This document shows positions 35,894-48,410 of a stretch of DNA of 64,000 nucleotides, piece after piece (position 1 is the first letter of the stretch; the number at the start of each line of letters is the position of its first letter). Where the stretch lies: assembly GCA_020161065.1 (NCBI GenBank), contig JAIUPH010000005.1, forward strand, positions 1 through 64,000, in the 5' to 3' direction. Source of the DNA: Pseudomonadota bacterium (GTDB lineage: Bacteria > Pseudomonadota > Gammaproteobacteria > Burkholderiales > Burkholderiaceae_C). Position numbers and translations under genes: made by a program. The notes beneath the pieces are model-generated. The model saw only the letters and a list, made by a program, of their open reading frames with translations, did not search any database and had not been told where the DNA came from.

Positions 35894-38467
35894 ATGAATG
35901 CTGGTCGCTTTGCGCTGACCGCGGTGGCCCTGGCCGCCGGATGTTTGGCAAGCTCGCCGGCCTGGTCGCTGGGGCTCGGGCGCCTGACCGTGCAATCGGC
36001 GCTGGGCGAGAGCCTTCGCGCCGAGATCGACGTCACCAGCTTGTCGCCCGACGAGGCGGCGTCGCTGGTGCTGCGCATCGCCTCGGCCGAGACCTACCGC
36101 GCCGCTGGCGTCGAATACAACGCCGCGCTCAGCGGCGCGCAGGTGACGCTGCAGCGCCGCCCCGATGGGCGATCGGTCCTGCGCGTGTCCAGCGAGCGCC
36201 CGCTGGTCGAGCCTTTCGTCGACGTGATCGTCGAAGCCACCTGGGCCAGCGGCCGCCTGGTGCGCGAATACACGCTGCTGCTCGATCCGCCTGCGCGCCT
36301 GGCGGCACCGCCGGCGCCGCCCACGCCGGCCGCCGCCGCCGCGGTGCCGGCGCCGACCACGGGTGCTGCGCCGGCGCCGGCGCCCGCCGCCATGCCGGCC
36401 CCGGCCGCGACCGCCGGCCGGCCCGCGCCGGCGCCGCGCACGGCGCGTGCCGATGCCGCGGGCGACGAGCTGCGCGTGCGCAGCGGCGACACGCTGTCGC
36501 GCATCGCGGCGCGCAACGCGCGGCCGGGGGTCTCGCTGGAGCAGATGCTGGTCTCGCTGTTCCGCGGCAACCCGCAGGCCTTCGTCGGCGACAACATGAA
36601 CCGGCTGAAGGCCGGCGCCGTGCTGACGCTGCCGTCGGCCGAAGACGCGCGCAAGGTCGGCGCGGCCGAAGCGCGCGACGTGATCCAGGCGCAAAGCGCC
36701 GACTTCGCCGCCTACCGCCAGCGCCTGGCCGGCGGCGTGACGACCAAGGCCGACCAGAGCTCCAGCCGCCAGGCCCGCGGCAGCGTGCAGGCGCGCGTCG
36801 ACGACCGCAAGGCCGCGGCCGCCGCCAGCCCCGACAAGCTGACGCTGTCGCAAGGCGCGGTGAAGGCCAGCGCGCCCGAAGCCCGCCTCTCGCGTGAAGC
36901 CGAGAAGAAGGACAGCGCCACCCGCGTGGCCGAGCTGTCGCGCAACGTCGATGATTTGAAGAAGCTGCAGCAGGGCACGACCGCGCCGGCACCGGCCGCC
37001 GCGCCGGCGCCGGCCGTCGCACCGGCGCCTGCAGCGGCGCCTGCGCCTGCTCCCGCGCCGGCTACGGCCGTGGTGCCGGCCCCGGTGGCGACCCCCACGC
37101 CGACCCCCGCGCCGGCCGCCGTCGAAGCATCGGCTCCGGCCCCGGCCGTCGCCGCCAGCATGCCCACGCTGATGCCGGCACCGGCGGTGACGGCGTCGGC
37201 GTCGGCCGCCGCGTCACGCCCCGCCGCCGCGCCGCCGCCGCCGGCCGAAGAGCCCGGTTTCCTGGCCAGCCTGCTCGAAACGCCGTGGGCCATTCCCGGC
37301 GCCGTCGTGCTGGTCGGGCTGCTCGCCGCGCTGGGCCTGTACCGTGCTCGCAGCGCGAAGAAGAAGGGCGGCGAGACCTCGTTCCTGGAAAGCCGCCTGC
37401 AGCCCGATTCGTTCTTCGGCGCCAGCGGCGGCCAGCGCATCGACACGCGCGAGGCGGCCGGCGCCACCTCGTCTTCGGCCGCGTCGTCGATGAGCTATTC
37501 GCTCAGCCAGCTCGACGCCATCGGCGATGTCGACCCGGTCGCAGAGGCCGACGTCTACCTCGCCTATGGCCGCGACCTGCAGGCCGAGGAGATCTTGAAG
37601 GAGGCGATGCGCGCCAACCCGCAGCGCATGCCCATCCGCACCAAGCTGCTGGAGGTCTACGCCAAGCGGCGCGACATCAAGGGCTTCGAACTGCTGGCCT
37701 CGCAGGTCCATTCGCTGACCCAGGGCACGGGTGAGGACTGGGAGAAGGTCCAGGAGATGGGCCAGCAGATCGACCCCGACAACCCGCTGTACCAGCCCGG
37801 CGGCCAGCCGGCGCCGGTGCCCGGCCCGGGTGGCGAGCCGATCGAGCCGCTGGGCGCGGCCACCCAGCCGCATGCGGCGCGGCCCACGCCGCCGGTCTTC
37901 GTGCCCGATTCGTCGCTCGATTCGCGCCCGGCCGACCTCGACCTGGACCTCGACCTCGGCCATGGCGATACGCCGGCGGCTGCCGAGATCACGCGCCCGC
38001 TGCCGCCCTCGGCCGACATCAACTTCGACGGCGCCACGGTCGACTTCGAGCCGCCGCCGCTGGACGAAGCCAGCACGCAGCCGGCCGCGATGCTGGCCAC
38101 GCCGCCGTCGGCGATCGATGGCGGCATCGACTTCGACCTCGACGCCTTGTCGCTGGACGAGCCGGCGCCCAAGACCATGCCGCTGCCGCGTGCCGACATC
38201 GGCGGCGAAGCGCTGGACTTCGGCAGCTTCAGCCTGCCCAATGCCGAGCAGACGACCATCGCGATGAAGCGGCCCGAGGCCGCCGCCGCCGAGCCGCCGC
38301 CGATCGACGAAGATGGCGACCCGCTGGCGCGCAAGCTGGAACTGGCCGAAGAGTTCCGCCAGATCGGCGACGTGGAAGGCGCGCGCGACCTGCTGGAAGA
38401 AGTGATCGCCAAGGCCGACGGCACGCTGAAGAACAAGGCGCAGGTGATGCTGGACGGCCTTGCCTGA
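35894..38467 (+). CDS. fimV: FimV/HubP-family peptidoglycan-binding polar scaffold protein
   Basis: An 857-residue inner-membrane protein. Signal peptide (about 1-24, ending SPAWS), then the FimV N-terminal domain (GLGRLTVQSALGESLRAEI, about 25-135), a Pro/Ala linker, a LysM domain (about 192-250, LRVRSGDTLSRIAARN) that binds peptidoglycan, a second Pro/Ala-rich stretch, one membrane helix (about 465-485) and an acidic cytoplasmic part ending in the FimV C-terminal TPR-like motif (ARKLELAEEFRQIGDVEGARDLL). In relatives such proteins organise type IV pili and pole-localised machinery. The ATG at 35894 is taken because the signal peptide follows at once and GGAAC lies 8 bases upstream. It overlaps truA by 8 bases. 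Confidence 0.93.
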   Translation: MNAGRFALTAVALAAGCLASSPAWSLGLGRLTVQSALGESLRAEIDVTSLSPDEAASLVLRIASAETYRAAGVEYNAALSGAQVTLQRRPDGRSVLRVSSERPLVEPFVDVIVEATWASGRLVREYTLLLDPPARLAAPPAPPTPAAAAAVPAPTTGAAPAPAPAAMPAPAATAGRPAPAPRTARADAAGDELRVRSGDTLSRIAARNARPGVSLEQMLVSLFRGNPQAFVGDNMNRLKAGAVLTLPSAEDARKVGAAEARDVIQAQSADFAAYRQRLAGGVTTKADQSSSRQARGSVQARVDDRKAAAAASPDKLTLSQGAVKASAPEARLSREAEKKDSATRVAELSRNVDDLKKLQQGTTAPAPAAAPAPAVAPAPAAAPAPAPAPATAVVPAPVATPTPTPAPAAVEASAPAPAVAASMPTLMPAPAVTASASAAASRPAAAPPPPAEEPGFLASLLETPWAIPGAVVLVGLLAALGLYRARSAKKKGGETSFLESRLQPDSFFGASGGQRIDTREAAGATSSSAASSMSYSLSQLDAIGDVDPVAEADVYLAYGRDLQAEEILKEAMRANPQRMPIRTKLLEVYAKRRDIKGFELLASQVHSLTQGTGEDWEKVQEMGQQIDPDNPLYQPGGQPAPVPGPGGEPIEPLGAATQPHAARPTPPVFVPDSSLDSRPADLDLDLDLGHGDTPAAAEITRPLPPSADINFDGATVDFEPPPLDEASTQPAAMLATPPSAIDGGIDFDLDALSLDEPAPKTMPLPRADIGGEALDFGSFSLPNAEQTTIAMKRPEAAAAEPPPIDEDGDPLARKLELAEEFRQIGDVEGARDLLEEVIAKADGTLKNKAQVMLDGLA

Positions 38468-39272
38468 TGCGGCCCGCCCCGGCCGCATTGCGCTGGGGCT
38501 GAGCTACCGCGGCGGCGCCTACCAGGGCTGGCAAAGCCAGCCGGGCGGCCGCACGGTGCAGGACCATCTCGAAGCGGCGCTCGCCGCCTTCACCGCGCAG
38601 CCGCGCGAACGCATCGTCACCTTGTGCGCCGGCCGCACCGATGCCGGCGTGCACGGCATCAACCAGGTGGTGCACCTCGATGCGCCGGTCGTGCGCGAGG
38701 CCTTCTCCTGGGTGCGCGGCTGCAACCGCTTCCTGCCCGCCGACATTGCGGTGCAGTGGTGCCGCGCCGTGGCACCGGCCTTCCACGCCCGCAACAGCGC
38801 GCGCGGCCGGCGCTACCGCTTCATCGTGCTGCAGTCGCCGGTGCGGCCGTCGATCGAGCAAGGCATGGCCGGCTGGGTGTACCGCCCCTTGGACGGCGAC
38901 GCGATGCGCGACGCCGCCGTGCGGCTGCTCGGCACGCACGACTTCAGCTCGTTCCGTTCGGCCGAATGCCAGGCGGCGTCGCCGGTCAAGACGCTGCGCG
39001 CGCTGAGCATCGATCGCCGCGGCGCCTATTGGCGCTTCGACTTCGACGGCAGCGCCTTCCTGCACCACATGGTGCGCAACATCGTCGGCAGCCTGCTGCT
39101 GATCGGCAGCGGCCGCCGGCCGCCGGCGTGGATGGCGGAGGTGCTGGCCGCGCGCCGCCGCGCGGCCGCGGCGCCGACCTTTCCGGCCGACGGCCTGTAC
39201 TTCCTGGGCCCGTACTACGATGCGGCGCATGGGATCCCCGACCACAATCCGGCGCTCGACTGGCTGCCCTGA
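38460..39272 (+). CDS. truA: tRNA pseudouridine synthase A (positions 38-40)
   Basis: A 270-residue enzyme that converts uridines 38-40 of tRNA anticodon arms to pseudouridine. It has the catalytic Asp61 in AGRTDAGVHG, the N-terminal RIALGLSYRG strand and the C-terminal FLHHMVRNIVGSLL motif. The reading frame has no ATG or GTG before the conserved N terminus; the only usable start is TTG at 38460, inside the last codons of fimV (8-base overlap). The out-of-frame ATG at 38467 cannot be used. Translation is therefore probably coupled to fimV. The downstream gene trpF starts 3 bases after the stop. Confidence 0.93.
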   Translation: MPDAARPGRIALGLSYRGGAYQGWQSQPGGRTVQDHLEAALAAFTAQPRERIVTLCAGRTDAGVHGINQVVHLDAPVVREAFSWVRGCNRFLPADIAVQWCRAVAPAFHARNSARGRRYRFIVLQSPVRPSIEQGMAGWVYRPLDGDAMRDAAVRLLGTHDFSSFRSAECQAASPVKTLRALSIDRRGAYWRFDFDGSAFLHHMVRNIVGSLLLIGSGRRPPAWMAEVLAARRRAAAAPTFPADGLYFLGPYYDAAHGIPDHNPALDWLP

Positions 39273-39275
39273 GGC

Positions 39276-39914
39276 ATGAGCCGCACGCGCATCAAGATCT
39301 GCGGCCTGACGCGCGAGGCCGATGTCGACGACGCGATCGACGCCGGTGCCGACGCGCTGGGCTTCGTGCTCTACCCGAAGAGCCCGCGCGCGCTGCCGCT
39401 GGAGCGCGCGGCGGAACTGGCCGGCCGGCTGCCGCCTTTCATCACGCCGGTGCTGCTGTTCGTCAACGCCTCGCCGGTGGAGGTGATGCGCGCCGCCGAG
39501 CGGCTGCCGCAGGCGCTGCTGCAGTTCCACGGCGACGAGACGCCCGAGCAATGCCTGGCCGCCGGGCGGCCGCACCTGCGCGCCGCGCGCATGGCGCCGG
39601 GGTTCGATCTGCTAGAGTTCGCGGCGCGCTTCCAAAGCGCGCAGGCGCTGTTGCTAGACGCCCATGTCGAGGGTTATGGCGGCGGCGGAAAGGCTTTCGA
39701 TTGGTCACTGATTCCACGAAACGTGCCCCTTCCGGTCGTTTTGTCTGGTGGGTTGAATCCGGCAAACGTGACCGATGGGGTGCAGGCCGTCCGGCCCTGG
39801 GCCGTTGACGTGAGTTCCGGCGTCGAGTCGGCCAAGGGCGTCAAGAACGCCGCGCTGATGCGCCGGTTCTGCAAGGCGGTTCGCGAAGCGGACGACCGCA
39901 TCGCCAGCCGCTGA
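39276..39914 (+). CDS. trpF: Phosphoribosylanthranilate isomerase
   Basis: A 212-residue TIM-barrel enzyme performing the Amadori isomerisation of phosphoribosylanthranilate, third step of tryptophan synthesis from chorismate. The N-terminal [10 protein letters not shown] provides the catalytic Cys, and [14 protein letters not shown] near the C terminus gives the catalytic Asp and the phosphate loop. It begins 3 bases after truA and lies 55 bases before trpB. The 3' third is slightly less GC-rich than its neighbours. Confidence 0.95.
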   Translation: MSRTRIKICGLTREADVDDAIDAGADALGFVLYPKSPRALPLERAAELAGRLPPFITPVLLFVNASPVEVMRAAERLPQALLQFHGDETPEQCLAAGRPHLRAARMAPGFDLLEFAARFQSAQALLLDAHVEGYGGGGKAFDWSLIPRNVPLPVVLSGGLNPANVTDGVQAVRPWAVDVSSGVESAKGVKNAALMRRFCKAVREADDRIASR

Positions 39915-39969
39915 ACCCCTCCCAAGCCTTGCGCCGCCCGTGCGCCAGGCCTTTCGTGGAAGCCCTGAC

Positions 39970-41231
<1,262 letters not shown>

Positions 41232-41235
<4 letters not shown>

Positions 41236-42053
41236 GCCGCATCGCCAAGACGCTGGCCGCGCTGAAGGCCCAGGGCCGCAAGGCGCTGATTCCCTACGTC
41301 ACCTGCGGCGACCCGCATGCCGACGGTACCGCGGCCGTGATGCACGGCCTGGTCGAAGGCGGCGCCGACCTCATCGAGCTGGGCGTGCCGTTCAGCGACC
41401 CGATGGCCGACGGCCCGGTGATCCAGCAGGCCAGCGAACGCGCGCTGGCGCGCGGCATCGGCCTGCCGCAGGTGCTGGCCGCGGTGCGCGAGTTCCGCAC
41501 CCGCGATGCGCGCACGCCGGTCGTGCTGATGGGCTACGCCAACCCGGTGGAGCGCTGGGACGGGCTGCACGGCGCCGGCAGCTTCATCGCCGCCGCGGCG
41601 GCCGCCGGCGTCGACGGCCTGCTGGTGGTGGACTACCCGCCGGAGGAGTGCGAGACCTTCGTGCAGCAGCTCAAGGCCGCCGGGCTGGACCCCATCTTCC
41701 TGCTCGCGCCCACCTCCACCGAGCAGCGCATGCAGCAGGTGGGCCGCATCGCGACGGGCTACGTGTACTATGTGTCGCTGAAGGGCGTGACCGGCGCCGG
41801 CCACCTCGACACCGAGGCGGTGGCGCAGATGCTGCCGCGCATCCGCCAGCACGTGAGCGTGCCGGTGGGCGTGGGCTTCGGCATCCGCGACGCGGCCACC
41901 GCGCAGGCCGTGGGGCGGGTGGCCGATGCGGTGGTGATCGGTTCGCGCCTGGTGCAGATCCTGCAGCCGCAGTCGCGCGACAATGCGCCGGCCGCGGCGC
42001 GCGACTTCATGGTCGAGATCCGCACCGCCCTGGACGAACTGGCCAAGGAGTAG
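41232..42053 (+). CDS. trpA: Tryptophan synthase alpha subunit
   Basis: A 273-residue TIM-barrel subunit that cleaves indole-3-glycerol phosphate and passes indole to TrpB through a tunnel. The catalytic Glu and Asp are in [19 protein letters not shown], the loop-6 region [11 protein letters not shown] is normal, and VGVGFGIRD is the phosphate site. It overlaps trpB by four bases (ATGA) and precedes accD by 6 bases, in the order typical of betaproteobacteria. Confidence 0.97.
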
Positions 42054-42059
42054 GTCCGC

Positions 42060-42932
42060 ATGAGTTGGCTCGAAAAGCTGCTGCCGCCCAAGATCCAGCC
42101 CACCGACCCCACCGAGCGCCGCACGGTGCCCGAGGGGCTGTGGATCAAGTGCCCCTCGTGCGAGACGGTGCTGTACAAGACCGACCTGGAGCAGAACCTG
42201 AACGTCTGCCCCAAGTGCGACCACCACCACCGCATCGGCGCGCGGGCGCGGCTCGACGCCTTCCTCGACCCCGAGGGCCGCTACGAGATCGGGCAGGAGG
42301 TGCTGCCCACCGATCCGCTCAAGTTCCGCGGCAGCAAGAAGTACCCCGACCAGTTGAAGTCGGCGCTGGAGACCACCGGCGAGACCGACGCGCTGATCGT
42401 CATCGGCGGCGCGGTGATGAGCGTGCCGGTGGTCGCCGCCTGCTTCGAGTTCGACTTCATGGGCGGCAGCATGGGCTCGGTGGTCGGCGAGCGCTTCGTG
42501 CGCGGCGTCGAGACCGCGGTGGAGCAGAAGGTGCCCTTCATCAGCTTCGCCGCCACCGGCGGCGCGCGCATGCAGGAAGGCCTGCTCAGCCTGCTGCAGA
42601 TGGCCAAGACCAACGCCGCGCTGACGCACCTGGCGAAGGCCAAGCTGCCCTACGTCAGCGTGCTGACCGACCCCACGATGGGCGGCGTCTCGGCCAGCTT
42701 CGCCTTCGTCGGCGACCTGGTGCTGGCCGAGCCCAAGGCGCTGGTCGGCTTTGCCGGGCCGCGGGTGATCGAGAACACCGTGCGCGAGAAGCTGCCCGAA
42801 GGCTTCCAGCGCAGCGAGTTCCTGCTGCAAAAGGGCGCAATCGACATGATCGTCGACCGCCGCCAGATGCGCAGCACCATCGCCCGCGCGCTGGCCATCC
42901 TGCAGCGGCAGAGCGCCGATGCCGTCGCCTGA
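42060..42932 (+). CDS. accD: Acetyl-CoA carboxylase carboxyltransferase beta subunit
   Basis: A 290-residue subunit of the enzyme making malonyl-CoA for fatty-acid synthesis. An N-terminal zinc ribbon has Cys31, Cys34, Cys50 and Cys53 (CPSC...CPKC), followed by the crotonase-fold carboxyltransferase half with [12 protein letters not shown] and [11 protein letters not shown] oxyanion loops. Length and start ([11 protein letters not shown]) are standard. It is the last gene before a clear terminator (42953-42981), so trpFBA-accD probably end together. Confidence 0.97.
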   Translation: MSWLEKLLPPKIQPTDPTERRTVPEGLWIKCPSCETVLYKTDLEQNLNVCPKCDHHHRIGARARLDAFLDPEGRYEIGQEVLPTDPLKFRGSKKYPDQLKSALETTGETDALIVIGGAVMSVPVVAACFEFDFMGGSMGSVVGERFVRGVETAVEQKVPFISFAATGGARMQEGLLSLLQMAKTNAALTHLAKAKLPYVSVLTDPTMGGVSASFAFVGDLVLAEPKALVGFAGPRVIENTVREKLPEGFQRSEFLLQKGAIDMIVDRRQMRSTIARALAILQRQSADAVA

Positions 42933-42952
42933 CGCCCGCCCAGGCCTGAACG

Positions 42953-42981
42953 CCGGGCCCGCGAGGGCCCGGTTTGCTTTT
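42953..42981 (+). terminator. Rho-independent terminator after accD
   Basis: CCGGGCCC (42953-42960) and GGGCCCGG (42965-42972) form an 8-bp stem with a GCGA tetraloop, followed by TTTGCTTTT. It lies 20 bases after accD and 11 before folC. Confidence 0.85.
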
Positions 42982-42992
42982 GGGGCCCTGCC

Positions 42993-44270
42993 ATGAGCCT
43001 GCCCACCACGCTGGACGGCTGGCTGGCCCATTGCGAGCAGCAGCACCACAAGGTGAAGGACCGGCCGCTCGACGGCCTGCGCGCCTTGCGCGACCGGCTG
43101 GGCCTGAGGTTCGCGTGCCCGGTGATCATCGTCGCCGGCACCAACGGCAAGGGCTCCACCTGCGCGATGCTGGACGCCATCGCGCGCGAGGCCGGCTACC
43201 GCGTGGGCCTGTACAGCAAGCCGCACCTGGTGCACTTCGAAGAGCGCTGCCGCATCGATGGCCGCATGGTCGACGGGCAAGCCCTGCTGCCGCACTTCCA
43301 GGCCGTGGAGGCGGCGCGCCAGGGCCTGGCGCTGACCTGGTTCGAGTTCACCACCTTCGTCATCCTGCACGCGCTGGCCCACGCCGCGCTGGACCTGGTG
43401 GTGCTGGAGGTGGGGCTGGGCGGCCGGCTCGACGCCGTCAACGTGATCGACGCCGACTGCGTGGTGCTGACCAGCATCGACCTCGACCACATCGAGACGC
43501 TCGGCCCCGACCGCGAGACCATCGGCCTGGAAAAGGCCCACGTGATGCGGCCCGGCCGCCCGGCCGTCATCGCCGACCCGCAGCCGCCGCGCAGCGTGGT
43601 CGAGTACGGCGAGCGCATCGGCGCCGACCTCTGGCTGGTGGGCCGCGACTTCAACCACAGCGGCGACCGCCAGCAGTGGAACTGGGCCGGCCGCGGCCGC
43701 CGCTTCAATGCGCTGGCCTACCCGGCGCTGCGCGGCGCCAACCAGTTGCTCAACGCGGCCGGCGCGCTGGCCGCCTTCACCGCGCTGCGCGAGCGGCTGC
43801 CCATCACGGCGCAGGCGGTGCGCGTCGGCCTGGCCACGGTGGAGCTGCCCGGGCGCTTCCAGATCGTGCCCGGCCAGCCGGCGCTGGTGCTCGACGTCGC
43901 GCACAACGTGCAGGCGGTGTCGGTGCTGGCACGCAACCTCGACGCCATGGGCTTTTATCCGCGCACCCGCGCGGTGTTCGGTGCCATGCGCGACAAGCAG
44001 CTGGCGCCGATGATCGAGCGCATCCGCGAGCTGATCGACCACTGGGACCTGTGCGCGCTGCCGACGCCGCGCGCCGCCACGCCCGAGGAGCTGGCGGCGC
44101 TGCTGCCCGGCGCGTCGCTGCAGTGCCATGCCGACCCCGCCGCGGCCTTGCGCGCGGCGGCGGCCGCGTCGGACCCGGCCGATAGAATCGTGGTCTTCGG
44201 GTCCTTCTTCACCGTCGGCGGTGTGCTGAAGGACGGCCTGCCGCGATTGTCGGCACCGCACGCCGGTTGA
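42993..44270 (+). CDS. folC: Dihydrofolate synthase / folylpolyglutamate synthase
   Basis: A 425-residue Mur-ligase-family enzyme that adds glutamate to dihydropteroate and to folates. Walker A-like GTNGKGSTCAMLD (about residues 50-62), the LGGRLDAVNVIDAD metal segment, and the C-terminal ligase domain with VLDVAHNVQAV are visible. The start is the first ATG after the accD terminator; the Shine-Dalgarno is weak. FolC upstream of a SPOR-domain protein, cvpA and purF is a widespread proteobacterial arrangement. Confidence 0.95.
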   Translation: MSLPTTLDGWLAHCEQQHHKVKDRPLDGLRALRDRLGLRFACPVIIVAGTNGKGSTCAMLDAIAREAGYRVGLYSKPHLVHFEERCRIDGRMVDGQALLPHFQAVEAARQGLALTWFEFTTFVILHALAHAALDLVVLEVGLGGRLDAVNVIDADCVVLTSIDLDHIETLGPDRETIGLEKAHVMRPGRPAVIADPQPPRSVVEYGERIGADLWLVGRDFNHSGDRQQWNWAGRGRRFNALAYPALRGANQLLNAAGALAAFTALRERLPITAQAVRVGLATVELPGRFQIVPGQPALVLDVAHNVQAVSVLARNLDAMGFYPRTRAVFGAMRDKQLAPMIERIRELIDHWDLCALPTPRAATPEELAALLPGASLQCHADPAAALRAAAAASDPADRIVVFGSFFTVGGVLKDGLPRLSAPHAG

Positions 44271-44301
44271 GCCGCCCGCAGCGGCCCGGCTTCCACCCCT
44301 C

Positions 44302-45180
44302 ATGGCCCTGCCTTCGTTCCTGCGACGCAAAGACTCCAAGCCCGCGGCCCCGCCGCCGGCTGCCGACCGGGCGCCCGACGACACCGGCCCCGTGCAGCAG
44401 GCCCGCGTGCGAGCCCGCCGCCGGCTGATCGGCGCCGTCGTGCTGCTGGCCATCGGCGTGGTCGGCTTCCCGATGCTGTTCGAGACCCAGCCGCGGCCGC
44501 TGCCCGGCGACATCCCGATCGAGCTGCCGCGGCGCGACGCCGCCGCCGCCCCCAAGCCCGGCGCCGTGCCGCGCCACGCGCCGGCGGTGACCGAGCTGCC
44601 GCCGGCCGAGCCCGCGGCCGCGGTGGCCACGACGCCGGCGGAAACCCCGCCGCCGACCGCGCCGACCACCGCGCCGACGAACGCGCCGACGAAGACCGCG
44701 CTGCCGGCCGAAGCGCCGCCGCCGCCCGCCGTCGCCAAGGTCGAGCCGCCGAAGCCCGAGCCGCGGCCCGAGCCCGTCAAGCCCGAAGCGCCGAAGGTCG
44801 AGACCGCGAAGGCCGAGCCAGCGCCCAAGCCGCACGATGCGCCCAAGGCCGACGGCGAGCGCGCCCGCGCGCTGCTGGAAGGCCGCGCCGACAAGCCGGC
44901 CGCGGCCACCGTTGCCGCCGCCGCCACGGCGTCCGACGCCAAGGCGGCGGCCAGCCGCTTCGTCGTGCAGGTCGGCGCCTACACCGATGCCGCCACGCTG
45001 CGCGAGGTGCGCGCCAAGGTCGAGAAGCTGGGGCTCAAGACCTACACCCAGTCGGTCGACACGGCGGCCGGCACGCGCACGCGGGTGCGCGTGGGGCCGT
45101 TCCCCGACAAGGCCGAGGCCGAGCGCGCCAGCGCCCGGCTCAAGAACGCCGGCCTGCCCGGCGCGGTGCTGACGCTGTGA
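44302..45180 (+). CDS. SPOR-domain inner-membrane protein (DedD-like)
   Basis: A 292-residue bitopic protein. A short cytoplasmic part is followed by one membrane helix (about residues 38-60, RRLIGAVVLLAIGVVGFPMLF), a long Pro/Ala/Lys/Glu-rich periplasmic linker (about 75-215), and a C-terminal SPOR domain (about 215-290; FVVQVGAYTDAATLREVRAKV) that binds glycan strands stripped of peptides at the septum. This architecture and the folC-cvpA neighbours match DedD, an accessory cell-division protein. Its stop overlaps the start of cvpA. Confidence 0.88.
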   Translation: MALPSFLRRKDSKPAAPPPAADRAPDDTGPVQQARVRARRRLIGAVVLLAIGVVGFPMLFETQPRPLPGDIPIELPRRDAAAAPKPGAVPRHAPAVTELPPAEPAAAVATTPAETPPPTAPTTAPTNAPTKTALPAEAPPPPAVAKVEPPKPEPRPEPVKPEAPKVETAKAEPAPKPHDAPKADGERARALLEGRADKPAAATVAAAATASDAKAAASRFVVQVGAYTDAATLREVRAKVEKLGLKTYTQSVDTAAGTRTRVRVGPFPDKAEAERASARLKNAGLPGAVLTL

Positions 45181-45680
45181 TGCTGCCCGAGCTGCCCTGG
45201 ATCGACTGGACGCTGCTGGCCGTGCTGCTGGTCTCGGTGGTGGTCGGCCTGGTGCGCGGCTTCGTGTTCGAGGTGATGTCGCTGGTCGGCTGGGTGGTCG
45301 CCTGGTTCGGCGCGCAGTACCTGGCGCGCGAGGTCTCGCCTTACGTGCCGGTGGGCACGCCGGGCTCGGCGGGCAACATGGCGGCCACCTACCTGCTGTG
45401 CTTCGTCGCCATCCTGATCGTCTGGGCGCTGCTGGCCAAGCTGCTGCGCCTGCTGGTGCAGGCCACGCCGCTGAGCCTGCCCGACCGGCTGCTCGGCGCC
45501 GGCTTCGGGCTGCTGCGCGGCGGCGTGCTGCTGCTGGCCGTGGCCACCGTGGTGGCGCTGACGCCGGCGGCGCATTCGGCGCCCTGGCAGGCGTCCGAAG
45601 GCGCGCGCTGGCTGGGCATCACGATGCAGGGCCTGAAGCCGCTGCTGCCCGACGAGCTGGCGCGCTACCTTCCGACCTGA
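45180..45680 (+). CDS. cvpA: CvpA family membrane protein
   Basis: A 166-residue inner-membrane protein with four predicted helices (about 8-27, 30-48, 68-90 and 103-123), starting [31 protein letters not shown]. Relatives are needed for colicin V production and envelope homeostasis, and the gene is nearly always next to purF. The ATG at 45180 overlaps the stop of the SPOR gene (TGATG); a GTG one codon earlier is also possible. purF follows after 13 bases. Confidence 0.9.
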   Translation: MLPELPWIDWTLLAVLLVSVVVGLVRGFVFEVMSLVGWVVAWFGAQYLAREVSPYVPVGTPGSAGNMAATYLLCFVAILIVWALLAKLLRLLVQATPLSLPDRLLGAGFGLLRGGVLLLAVATVVALTPAAHSAPWQASEGARWLGITMQGLKPLLPDELARYLPT

Positions 45681-45693
45681 GGATACAACCACC

Positions 45694-47201
<1,508 letters not shown>

Positions 47202-47202
<1 letters not shown>

Positions 47203-48410
47203 TGAGCATTCCAAGACCCGATCTGCCGGCCGACGCGCGGCTGGAAACCCTGGCCGTGCGCGACGGCCTGCCCGCCTCGCGCTGGGGCGAGAACTCCGAG
47301 GCCGTCTACCTGACGAGCTGCTTCGTCCACCCCGATGCCGAGACCGCCGCGCGCCGCTTCGCCAACGAGGAAGACGCCTTCGTCTACAGCCGCTTCTCCA
47401 ACCCCAACGTCACCATCATGGAGCGCCGGCTGGCGGCGCTGGAAGGCATGCCCGCGTGCATCGGCACCGGCAGCGGCATGGGCGCGATCCTGCTGCTGTT
47501 CATGGCGCTGCTGAAGGCCGGCGACCACGTGATCTGCTCGCAAAGCGTGTTCGGCTCGACGGTCAAGCTGCTGCAGTCCGAGTTCGGCAAGTTCGGCGTC
47601 GAATCCAGCTTCGTCAGCCAGACCGACGTGGCGCAGTGGAAGACCGCGGTCAAGCCCAACACCAAGCTGCTGTTCGCCGAGACGCCGACCAACCCGCTGA
47701 CCGAGGTCTGCGACATCCAGGCCCTGGCCGACGTGGCGCACGAAGCCGGCGCGCTGCTGGTGGTGGACAACTGCATGTGCTCGCCGGCGCTGCAGCAGCC
47801 GGTGAAGTTCGGCGCCGACATCGTGATGCACTCGGGCACCAAGTTCCTCGACGGCCAGGGCCGCGTCAACGCCGGCGCGCTGTGCGCGTCGCAGGAGATG
47901 GTGGACAACAAGTTCGTGCCCATCATGCGCAGCGCGGGGATGAGCCTGTCGCCGTTCAACGCCTGGATCGTCGCCAAGGGCATGGAGACGCTGTCGGTGC
48001 GGCTGCACGCGCAAAGCGCGGCCACGCTGGAGCTGGCGCGTTGGCTGGAAGCGCACCCCGCGGTCGAGCGCGTCTACTACCCCGGGCTGCCCTCGCACCC
48101 GCAGCACGAGCTGGCGATGCGCCAGCAGTCGGGCATCGGCGGCGCGGTGCTGGCCTTCAACGTGCGCGGCGGCCGCGAGCAGGCCTTCGGCGTCATCGAC
48201 GGCACGCGCATCTGCAGCATCGCGGCCAACTTCGGCGACGTGCGCACCATCATCACCCACCCGTCGAGCACCTCGCACGGCCGGCTGACCGAGGCGCAGC
48301 GCCAGGCCGCAGGCATCGTGCAGGGCATGATCCGCCTCGGCGTGGGGCTGGAGAACCTCGACGACCTGAAGGCCGACCTGGCGCGCGGGCTCGACAAGAT
48401 CGCATCATGA
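47202..48410 (+). CDS. metZ: O-succinylhomoserine sulfhydrylase
   Basis: A 402-residue PLP enzyme of the Cys/Met metabolism family, converting O-succinyl- (or O-acetyl-) homoserine and sulfide to homocysteine for methionine synthesis. PLP Lys214 lies in [14 protein letters not shown]. The N-terminal segment [20 protein letters not shown] and adjacency to purF match MetZ rather than MetB/MetC. It overlaps purF by one base and gltX by four (ATGA), so the three are one message. It uses homoserine made downstream of asd, which lies in the same chromosomal block. Confidence 0.94.
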
